Origin: an uncultured Bacteroidota bacterium
GTDB lineage: Bacteria > Bacteroidota > Bacteroidia > Chitinophagales > Chitinophagaceae
Length of the DNA: 5,277 bases
NCBI GenBank assembly: GCA_903933995.1
Contig: CAIZMD010000710.1
Span: 1 to 5,277 of the forward strand
Direction: 5' to 3'
Position numbers and translations under genes: made by a program. Below the pieces are notes generated by a model. The model did not search any database. It saw nothing but the letters and a program-made list of their open reading frames with translations, and was not told where the DNA came from. Shown piece after piece: positions 1 through 5,277 of this stretch. The number at the start of each line of letters is the position of its first letter. The stretch's first letter is position 1.

Positions 1-3000
1 GATCAAAGTTGGCATATTTAGGAAAGTTAGGAGCATTGTACCAGAGATTGGTTCCAGACAATGTGAATGACACACCACCAAATGGTGTTTTTGCCAATAA
101 CTTTTCAGGAAGACTGTAAGCCAAAGACAATTCTCTTAAACGGATCAAAGTAGCATCATAGATACCAGATTCATCTGGTCCAAATCCGTTGTTAAAGAAT
201 GCTTGAGTAGCAGAAGTCTGAACCCTGTTTGGATTTCCGTTTGCATCAACACCTGGTAACAAGTAAGGAGCAGCACGGTCAAATTCTGTATCTTTTGTAA
301 CACCACGAGCAATTAAAGAACGAGTTGTAGAAGAGTACATGTCTCCACCACAAGTATATTCCCACTGCATGCGGAAGCTAATTCCTTTATAAGAAAGGTT
401 AGAGATACCAGTTAATTTGTATTTAGGAGTTGGATCACCAATGATGCCAATTTCTTGAGAAGAAATATAATCACCAGTTGCACTAACTATACGTTGGCCA
501 GTTTTTGCTTCACGCTGCCAATAGTATCCTTTGATTACACCAAGAGGTTGACCGTTGATTGCAAAGTTACCCAAAGTGGTATAACCAGCATAAACAATCT
601 CTTTCAAGTCAGAAGGAACATCAGAAACCATGCTTCTGTTAATAGTCCACAAGGCGTCTACTTTCCAGTTCCAATCTTTGGTTTGAACAAATGTATATCC
701 TAGACCCATTTCAATACCCTTGTTGGAAACTTGTCCAGCATTGATTTTGATAGAAGAATATCCAGAAGAAGGATCCAAGTCTCTGTTCAACAATTGATTT
801 TTAGAAATCCTGTTGTACAAAGTCAAATCTAAAGTCAAACGGTTTTTCAAAAATTTACCTTCAATACCCGCTTCAAACTCAGTTTGTAACTCAGGCTTTA
901 AATCTGGGTTAGGTAAAGTTCCACTAATAGCGTTAACGTTTACAGGAGTACTAGCTCTGTCTAAGAAAGTACGAGTTGCAATTCCCAATACAGGTCTTGT
1001 TTCGTAAGCTCCAGGGAAACCTGCAGAAGTTGAATAACCCAAACGTACTTTTAAGTAGTTGATGTATTTGTTATTCTGTAAAGCAGGAATTGCTGATGTT
1101 GGAATAAATGATACACTAGTACTTGGGTAGAAAATGCTACGGTTAGCTTTTTCCAAAGTAGAAGTCCAGCTATTACGTCCACCTAAGTTTAGGTATAAGT
1201 ATTGGTTATATCCAAAAGTAGCAGAAGCAAATGCTCCAATTGATTGAGATTTAACTTTATAATCCAAATCAGAACCTGATTCAGAAACAATATCGTGCGT
1301 GATAAAGTTGGTATGATCCAACAAACCAAACACCAATTGGTCTCTGCTCAATGTACCTGTTTGAGCATAAGTGTTTTCTCTTGAGTTAACACCCGCATCC
1401 ACATTCAAGTCCCAGTTGCTAGTGATATCTGTTTTATAAGAAGCCAAAACTGTGTGGTCCCAGATATTGTTGTTTCCAGCAGAAGTACGGTAGATACCAG
1501 TAGCATATTGCTGTCCACCTTTGTTCTGAGCATACATTTGGAATTCTGAATAGTTATCAAAACCTACGCGATAGCTCAGGTTCAATCCTTTCAACACTTC
1601 ATAACGAATTTGCATGTTACCATATGCACGGTTTACTTTATTTTGAGTAAAGGCATTGCGTGTGGTCCAGATTGGGTTTTGGATATCGTTACCATTACGA
1701 TAATAAACGTGTCCTTTGGTGATTGGGTTTTCCCAAGGAAGACCCATCAAATCAACCGCAGTTGGTGTATACATTACGTCTCCAAAAACAGAGGTAGCTG
1801 TTGCACTAGAACCAAAACTGGTTGAAGTTGGAGGAGATTTTTGATCTGAATTTACATAGTTGAAAGTACCACTTACGGTTACTTTGTTGGTAAGTTTTGC
1901 ACTACCACCCAAACCAAAAGTATTTCTGGTTAATCCGTTTCCGTAAATAAATCCTTGATCATCTAAATAACCAAAATTGGCATTATAGTTTACAATACCA
2001 GAAGTTCCAGCAACGTTTACAGAAGTATTACTTACAGTACCTGTTCTAAAGAAGTTTGGTACACTATTGTAATATTTGTATTCGTAAGTTTTTCCAATAT
2101 ATTCTGGAAAAGCAGCATTTAATGCAGCCCTATCATAAGGATGTGGTACAGTTGCAGCAGGGTTGGTAAATTTAGCTCCCCAGTTAGAGAAGAAAGCCAG
2201 ACCCAAGCTCAAGTCAAAACCACCACCATAACTTTCGTTATACTCAGGTAAGTTAGCAACAGTATTGTTAAACAAAGACTGAGATACAGTGATTTCAGTT
2301 TTCTTACGAGCTTTCTGAGTAGAACCATTCTTAGTGGTTACCAAGATTACACCGTTTCTTCCTAACTCACCATACATAGTAGTTGCACTCAAACCTTTCA
2401 ATACGTCAACACTCTCAATGTTGTTTGGATCAAGATCCAAGAAACGCGAAGGAGATTGGTTACCATAAACGAAGTTTGATTGGGTATTGGTACTTCCGTC
2501 AAATGGAACACCATCTACTACAAACAAAGGTTGTGAGTTACCACTAATGGTATTTACACCACGAATTACAATGTTGGTACCAGAACCAGACAAACCGCTA
2601 GTTGCACCAATATTTACCCCAGGAGCTTTACCACTCAAAACGCGAGCAAGGTCACCATCTGGACGTAATTCTAAGTCTTTTTTACCTACAGAAGATACAG
2701 CGTATCCCAAGGCTTTCTTTTCACGTTTGATACCCAAGGCGGTTACAACCACTTCACTTAGGTTCTCATCTGCGGTTTTCAAAGAAACGTTACCAGCTTC
2801 AGTAGCGGCAACTTCTCTTTTTTCAAATCCAGTTCCTGAGATCACTAATATAGCGCCTGGTTTAACTGTTAATTTGAAAACACCGTTTGCGTCAGTGGCA
2901 GTACCACCTTTGCTTTTTTTCTCAACTACGGCAGCCCCTTCAATGGGTTTTCCTTTGTCATCTGTTACCTTTCCAGTAACAGTAGTTGTTTGTGCAAGAC

Positions 3001-3055
3001 CTGCAATTAATGCAAAAATCCATGCGCAAAAACTGAGTAGCAGTTTTTTTCTCAT
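1..3055 (-). CDS. SusC/RagA-family TonB-linked outer-membrane transporter (C-terminus cut by window edge)
   Basis: Outer-membrane beta-barrel that, with a SusD-like surface lipoprotein, imports oligosaccharides, peptides or similar nutrients using TonB/ExbBD energy; the substrate cannot be read from the sequence. I translated the minus strand throughout: it is open for 1018 codons without a frameshift. Residues 1-21 (MRKKLLLSF..., ending AGLA before QTTT) look like a Sec signal peptide. Residues about 24-100 resemble the carboxypeptidase-D-regulatory-like domain (TVTGKVTDDKGKPIEGA). EVVVTALGI at 101-109 fits the TonB-box region. The plug follows, with LFVVDGVPF (177-185) and NIESVDVLKG (212-221). 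Late SusC signatures are GDPTPKY (873-879) and DATLIRLRELSLAYSLP (from 967). Families usually run 1000-1100 residues, so probably only a few dozen are missing. No STN domain is present, so FecA-type sigma/anti-sigma signalling is unlikely. The start is the ATG directly before the signal peptide, in an A-rich context without a Shine-Dalgarno. Confidence 0.97.
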   Translation of the reverse strand, partial: MRKKLLLSFCAWIFALIAGLAQTTTVTGKVTDDKGKPIEGAAVVEKKSKGGTATDANGVFKLTVKPGAILVISGTGFEKREVAATEAGNVSLKTADENLSEVVVTALGIKREKKALGYAVSSVGKKDLELRPDGDLARVLSGKAPGVNIGATSGLSGSGTNIVIRGVNTISGNSQPLFVVDGVPFDGSTNTQSNFVYGNQSPSRFLDLDPNNIESVDVLKGLSATTMYGELGRNGVILVTTKNGSTQKARKKTEITVSQSLFNNTVANLPEYNESYGGGFDLSLGLAFFSNWGAKFTNPAATVPHPYDRAALNAAFPEYIGKTYEYKYYNSVPNFFRTGTVSNTSVNVAGTSGIVNYNANFGYLDDQGFIYGNGLTRNTFGLGGSAKLTNKVTVSGTFNYVNSDQKSPPTSTSFGSSATATSVFGDVMYTPTAVDLMGLPWENPITKGHVYYRNGNDIQNPIWTTRNAFTQNKVNRAYGNMQIRYEVLKGLNLSYRVGFDNYSEFQMYAQNKGGQQYATGIYRTSAGNNNIWDHTVLASYKTDITSNWDLNVDAGVNSRENTYAQTGTLSRDQLVFGLLDHTNFITHDIVSESGSDLDYKVKSQSIGAFASATFGYNQYLYLNLGGRNSWTSTLEKANRSIFYPSTSVSFIPTSAIPALQNNKYINYLKVRLGYSTSAGFPGAYETRPVLGIATRTFLDRASTPVNVNAISGTLPNPDLKPELQTEFEAGIEGKFLKNRLTLDLTLYNRISKNQLLNRDLDPSSGYSSIKINAGQVSNKGIEMGLGYTFVQTKDWNWKVDALWTINRSMVSDVPSDLKEIVYAGYTTLGNFAINGQPLGVIKGYYWQREAKTGQRIVSATGDYISSQEIGIIGDPTPKYKLTGISNLSYKGISFRMQWEYTCGGDMYSSTTRSLIARGVTKDTEFDRAAPYLLPGVDANGNPNRVQTSATQAFFNNGFGPDESGIYDATLIRLRELSLAYSLPEKLLAKTPFGGVSFTLSGTNLWYNAPNFPKYANFD

Positions 3056-3141
3056 GTTGTCGTTTTTGGGTTTGTTAACCTTTTGTCAATTCTGATGACC
3101 GCACAAATAACGAAAAAGCTGCTCATCATTTAGATTTCATT

Positions 3142-3166
3142 AACCTTTTTAAGGTTTTTTTAAGGT
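3142..3166. repeat. Tandem TTTTTAAGGT repeat overlapping a short hairpin
   Basis: The 10-mer TTTTTAAGGT occurs at 3146-3155 and again at 3157-3166, an 11-bp period that is about one helical turn. The first copy also forms an inverted repeat, AACCTT (3142-3147) with AAGGTT (3151-3156) around TTT. The site is about 90-110 bp upstream of the transporter start codon. Two same-face half-sites would suit an operator or activator site, but this is inference, and short repeats in AT-rich DNA can arise by chance. Confidence 0.35.
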
Positions 3167-3222
3167 CAATTTAACATTCAAGTCATTTTTTGGTGTTTTT
3201 TTAACCCGTATTGGCTTTTTTT
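3146..3222. promoter_or_regulatory. Phased T/A-tracts, predicted intrinsically curved DNA upstream of the transporter
   Basis: Runs of T on the plus strand (A on the transporter's coding strand) lie at 3146-3150, 3155-3161, 3186-3191, 3196-3202 and 3216-3222. Their centres are about 3148, 3158, 3188.5, 3199 and 3219, so the gaps are close to 10, 30, 10 and 20 bp. A-tracts in phase with the helix bend DNA in one direction, and such bends often lie upstream of strong promoters. The tracts are seen directly; the regulatory role is inference. Confidence 0.4.
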
Positions 3223-3473
3223 ATCATATTCTTTGCCCGTTTTTAACACATATATTTATTAATAATGTCAATTTGGTGTTTTTATACCCTTTTGGTCTAC
3301 CAGATTTGTGTTGAACCATTATTTTCCATTTCAAAAAATCATCTGAATCAAATAGAGTTTTATTACTATGTTTTATCCTACTCAAAACCCATGCATTACG
3401 TGAATTTTAGTGCATTTCAGCAGAATTTTGGGTCTTCAAAAACAGGTTATTAACCAAAAAATTATTTTGCCAT

Positions 3474-3516
3474 CTGACCCATTATTGTAATTTAGTGGAA
3501 GAATTTAATGGGTTAG
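3474..3516 (+). other. Hairpin with arms complementary to the adjacent terminator
   Basis: CTGACCCATTA (3474-3484) pairs with TAATGGGTTAG (3506-3516) over 11 bp with one G-U pair if transcribed rightward. AATT (3489-3492) with AATT (3502-3505) can extend the stem across a bulge. Its left arm CTGACCC is also a perfect complement of GGGTCAG (3527-3533) in the terminator's left arm, and its right arm can pair imperfectly with TTGACCC (3542-3548). It lies just after TTATTTTG (3462-3469), which resembles a -7 box one base short. It may be part of a small RNA or leader; no known RNA family is recognised. Confidence 0.35.
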
Positions 3517-3522
3517 TAAGTA

Positions 3523-3556
3523 AAAAGGGTCAGCAGCAATGTTGACCCTTTTACCT
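3523..3556 (+). terminator. Strong Rho-independent terminator-like hairpin between divergent genes
   Basis: The left arm AAAAGGGTCAGCA (3523-3535) and right arm TGTTGACCCTTTT (3540-3552) pair over 13 bp around the tetraloop GCAA, a GNRA loop. The A-tract and T-tract flank a GC-rich core, the usual intrinsic-terminator layout. The pair at 3533/3542 is G-U in plus-strand RNA but A-C in minus-strand RNA, so the plus orientation folds better, although the minus strand has a slightly longer T run (TTTTT). No recognised gene ends here: the transporter reads away to the left and radA begins 85 bp to the right. It could end an unannotated plus-strand RNA, act as an attenuator ahead of radA, or shield radA from read-through. 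Confidence 0.7.
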
Positions 3557-3563
3557 TTCAAAA

Positions 3564-3641
3564 ATGCCTGAAATCTTTTCAGTTTACCATCTCTCAGATC
3601 CCCCAATAAACAGCTTTCTACCCCTACCTTTACGGCAATGA
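3564..3641 (+). CDS. Possible 25-codon leader ORF overlapping the radA start
   Basis: An open frame begins at ATG 3564 (MPEIFSVYHL...) and ends at TGA 3639-3641, overlapping the radA start codon in the 4-base arrangement ATGA that often marks translational coupling. The product would be a 25-residue peptide ending in a Pro/Leu-rich stretch (FLPLPLRQ), with no recognisable domain, signal or membrane segment. The bases before its ATG, TACCTTTCAAAAATG (3552-3566), resemble a -7 element followed by a very short leader. A frame of this size can occur by chance, and it competes with the idea that radA is transcribed from the box at 3625, which lies inside this frame. Treat it as a hypothesis. Confidence 0.2.
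   Translation: MPEIFSVYHLSDPPINSFLPLPLRQ
3625..3633 (+). promoter_or_regulatory. Candidate Bacteroidota -7 promoter element for radA
   Basis: TACCTTTAC matches the Bacteroidota -7 consensus TAnnTTTG at all fixed positions but the last. It ends only 4 bases before the radA ATG, so transcription would start at or very near the start codon and give an almost leaderless mRNA. No convincing -33 TTTG or TTG box is visible at the usual distance, which lowers confidence. A similar TACCTTTC lies at 3552-3559. Confidence 0.4.
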
Positions 3642-5008
3642 GCAAGATTAAAAAAGCGTTTTTCTGCAGCAATTGTGGCTATGAATCAGCCAAATGGTTG
3701 GGTAAGTGTCCAAGTTGTAATGAATGGAACACATTGGTAGAAGAAATTATTGACAAGGGTAGTCAAAAAGAAATAGAATGGGACACATATCATAATGACA
3801 AAAGAGCGGTTAAAACTATTGCGCTAAATCAAGTAGTCAGTAAAGAAGAGAAACGCATTGACAGCATGGACTCTGAATTAAACAGAGTATTAGGCGGCGG
3901 TATAGTTCCTGGCAGTATTATTCTTGTGGCGGGGGAACCGGGCATTGGAAAAAGCACTTTGTTTTTGCAGATAGGTTTGTTGATGAAGCAAGCATCGGTA
4001 CTCTATATTAGTGGAGAAGAAAGTGAGCAACAAATAAAAATGCGCGCCGATAGATTGAATATTGACAACGAGCAATTTTATTTACTTACAGAAACTTCAA
4101 CTGCCACCATCTTCCAGGAAATTAAAAAATTAAAACCTCAGATGGTGATTGTAGATTCTATTCAAACCCTACAATCAAACTTAATTGATTCTTCTGCTGG
4201 ATCCGTTTCACAGATTAGAGAATGCGCAGGAGAATTTCAACGCTTTGCAAAAGAAACAGGAACACCTGTTTTTCTAATTGGTCATATTACCAAAGATGGA
4301 TCAATTGCAGGACCAAAAGTATTAGAACATTTAGTAGATACTGTTTTACAATTTGAAGGCGATAGACATTATGCTTATCGGATTTTAAGAACACTCAAAA
4401 ACCGTTTTGGTAGTACGGCTGAATTGGGTATTTATGAAATGACAGGTGAGGGCATGCGTATTGTATCTAATCCTTCAGAAATTTTAATTGCACAAAGAGA
4501 AGAACAATTAAGTGGCTCTGCTATTGCTGCTACCATAGAAGGTATGCGGCCTTTGTTAATTGAAGTGCAAGCCTTGGTAACACAAAGCGTGTATGGCACT
4601 CCACAGCGCACCGTAACAGGTTTTGATTTACGCAGGCTACAATTATTATTGGCCGTATTAGAGAAAAGAGGTGGCTTTCAATTTGGTATGAAAGACGTGT
4701 TTGTCAATATTGCGGGTGGTATAAAAGTGGAAGATCCCAGTATTGACTTGGCCGTAATCTGTGCTTTGCTTTCTTCCTATGAAGACGTTCCTCTTCCAAG
4801 TCATATTTGTTTTGCTGGTGAAGTTGGATTGAATGGAGAAATTAGGGCGGTGAATAGAATAGAACAAAGAATTGCAGAAGCAGAAAAATTAGGCTTTGAA
4901 AAAATCATTGTATCTAAGTATAATAAAAAAAGTTTTCAGCCAAAAAATCATGGCATTCAAGTAATTGCTCTTTCAAGAGTGGATGAAGTATACCAACAAT
5001 TATTTTAG
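3638..5008 (+). CDS. radA: DNA repair protein RadA (Sms), complete
   Basis: Cytoplasmic RecA-related ATPase that, in studied bacteria, forms a hexameric DNA helicase promoting branch migration and D-loop extension in recombinational repair and transformation. The 456 residues match the family's usual 450-460, with all domains in order. An N-terminal zinc finger has C10-x2-C13 and C24-x2-C27. The ATPase core has Walker A GEPGIGKST (99-107) and Walker B MVIVDS with D173. The RadA-specific KNRFG motif lies at 254-258. A C-terminal Lon-protease-like domain carries DPSIDLA (366-372) where Lon has its catalytic serine, as expected for the non-proteolytic RadA scaffold. The start is set by MSKIKKAFFC just before the zinc finger; no ATG lies upstream in frame over the preceding 60 bases. 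No Shine-Dalgarno is visible. The stop TAG is 38 bp from the next gene with no clear terminator between, so co-transcription is plausible. Confidence 0.99.
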   Translation: MSKIKKAFFCSNCGYESAKWLGKCPSCNEWNTLVEEIIDKGSQKEIEWDTYHNDKRAVKTIALNQVVSKEEKRIDSMDSELNRVLGGGIVPGSIILVAGEPGIGKSTLFLQIGLLMKQASVLYISGEESEQQIKMRADRLNIDNEQFYLLTETSTATIFQEIKKLKPQMVIVDSIQTLQSNLIDSSAGSVSQIRECAGEFQRFAKETGTPVFLIGHITKDGSIAGPKVLEHLVDTVLQFEGDRHYAYRILRTLKNRFGSTAELGIYEMTGEGMRIVSNPSEILIAQREEQLSGSAIAATIEGMRPLLIEVQALVTQSVYGTPQRTVTGFDLRRLQLLLAVLEKRGGFQFGMKDVFVNIAGGIKVEDPSIDLAVICALLSSYEDVPLPSHICFAGEVGLNGEIRAVNRIEQRIAEAEKLGFEKIIVSKYNKKSFQPKNHGIQVIALSRVDEVYQQLF

Positions 5009-5046
5009 TTGCTTGCATGTGATGATTAGTTGTTGTATTTTTTTGA

Positions 5047-5277
5047 ATGCATCAATTAGTAGAAGATAGTTTTCATGGAATAGCCCACTTGCTTTTCCCG
5101 CATTGTTGTATGGGATGCAATACAGTTTTAGAACATAGAAAAGAAATACTTTGCTATGCATGTAACAGATTATTACCCCGAACCAATTTTGAAAACCAGG
5201 AAGGCAATCCATTAGAAAAAAGTTTTTATGGAAGAATACCCATTGCATCTGCCACAGCTGCATTTTATTTTTCTAGA
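5047..5277 (+). CDS. comF: ComF-family protein, N-terminal part (cut by window edge)
   Basis: First 77 codons, open to the window end, of a ComF/GntX-type phosphoribosyltransferase-like protein. Family members are typically 220-240 residues, so the PRPP-binding domain lies outside the window and cannot be checked. The visible part has the typical N-terminal four-cysteine zinc site, C21-x2-C24 (CMGC) and C36-x2-C39 (CYAC). The LLFPHC start and the NPLEKSFYGRIPI and ATAAFYFSR stretches are also familiar from Bacteroidota ComF proteins. The ATG is directly preceded by an in-frame TGA, which excludes a longer N-terminus. In other bacteria ComF (ComFC) is needed for DNA uptake in natural transformation, though many non-competent bacteria carry it and its reaction is not settled. 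It follows radA by 38 bp. A weak own promoter (TTG at 5013-5015, TATTTTTTTG at 5036-5045) cannot be excluded. Confidence 0.92.
   Translation, partial: MHQLVEDSFHGIAHLLFPHCCMGCNTVLEHRKEILCYACNRLLPRTNFENQEGNPLEKSFYGRIPIASATAAFYFSR

Larger units (their letters stand above)
3056..3637. other. Divergent intergenic region with regulatory and possibly RNA-coding content
   Basis: This 582-bp AT-rich region separates the divergently transcribed transporter and radA, so it must hold the promoters of both. I found no convincing long gene. The 62-codon plus-strand frame at 3265-3453 has no recognisable domain and an AT-driven composition. From left to right it contains a weak -7-like GTTATTTG on the minus strand (3111-3104), tandem TTTTTAAGGT repeats, phased T-tracts, four TTAACC words, two neighbouring hairpins including a strong terminator, a small perfect hairpin (CTGAAA/TTTCAG, 3568-3582), a 25-codon frame and a -7-like box at the radA start. 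The region is long for a simple divergent promoter, and an undescribed small RNA is possible. Confidence 0.7.

Noticed and set aside
455..1825. Three short plus-strand frames (455-703, 813-1007, 1610-1825)
   Set aside because: All lie antisense within the continuous transporter coding sequence and show no domain, so they are frame shadows.
2487..3095. 202-codon plus-strand open frame
   Set aside because: It is antisense to the transporter's signal peptide, regulatory-like domain and plug, which are unmistakable on the minus strand. Its translation has no recognisable domain.
3104..3111. GTTATTTG on the minus strand as the transporter promoter
   Set aside because: It only partly fits TAnnTTTG (spacer one base short), and no -33 box lies at the expected distance, so it is mentioned only in the intergenic description.
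3265..3453. 62-codon plus-strand frame in the intergenic region
   Set aside because: It is very AT-rich, with an aromatic-rich composition typical of random AT sequence, no recognisable domain and no good promoter or start context. It could be revisited if RNA data show a transcript ending at the terminator.
3890..4867. Minus-strand frames inside radA (3890-4075, 4658-4867)
   Set aside because: They are antisense to conserved RadA motifs and have no coding features of their own.
5000..5263. 87-codon minus-strand frame over the comF start
   Set aside because: The opposite strand carries the ComF zinc-binding cysteines and typical N-terminal motifs, so this frame is a shadow.
1..5277. Window begins with GATC and ends with TCTAGA, suggesting a restriction-cut clone
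   Set aside because: Short sites at the ends are easily coincidental, and both edge genes read on into flanking sequence. They give no biological information.
1..5277. CRISPR arrays, insertion sequences, tRNA or rRNA genes, phage genes
   Set aside because: I looked on both strands and saw no spaced direct repeats, transposase-like frames, terminal inverted repeats or RNA-gene signatures.

Overview
The window looks like ordinary chromosomal DNA from a member of the phylum Bacteroidota. Three things point there: a SusC/RagA-type TonB-linked outer-membrane protein, which is close to diagnostic for the phylum; low GC (about 40% in genes, lower between them); and start codons without Shine-Dalgarno sequences, with a TAnnTTTG-like -7 element just before radA. 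The style of the ComF and SusC proteins suggests the Chitinophagaceae or a relative. That last step is inference from remembered families, not from a search.

Layout. Positions 1-3055 on the minus strand hold a SusC-family TonB-dependent transporter, open for 1018 codons with the last few dozen residues cut off by the left edge. A SusD-type lipoprotein gene would be expected next, outside the window. Positions 3056-3637 are a long AT-rich intergenic region between divergent genes. Positions 3638-5008 on the plus strand hold a complete radA. Positions 5047-5277 on the plus strand hold the first 77 codons of a ComF-family gene, cut by the right edge.

How the genes relate. The transporter and the plus-strand pair have no evident functional link; they share only the divergent intergenic region. 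RadA (a hexameric helicase that extends recombination intermediates) and ComF both have family members needed for natural transformation. They lie 38 bp apart on one strand with no obvious terminator between them, so they may be co-transcribed.

The genes belong to well-known families, and I see no clear new multi-gene system. The less explained part is the intergenic region. It holds a strong plus-strand terminator hairpin (13 bp, GCAA loop) with no known gene ending at it, and a second hairpin just upstream whose arms can pair with the terminator arms instead. It also holds a 25-codon open frame whose TGA overlaps the radA ATG, a promoter-like box almost touching the radA ATG, helically phased T-tracts and repeated TTAACC words in front of the transporter. 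These are hypotheses from reading the sequence and none has been tested computationally.
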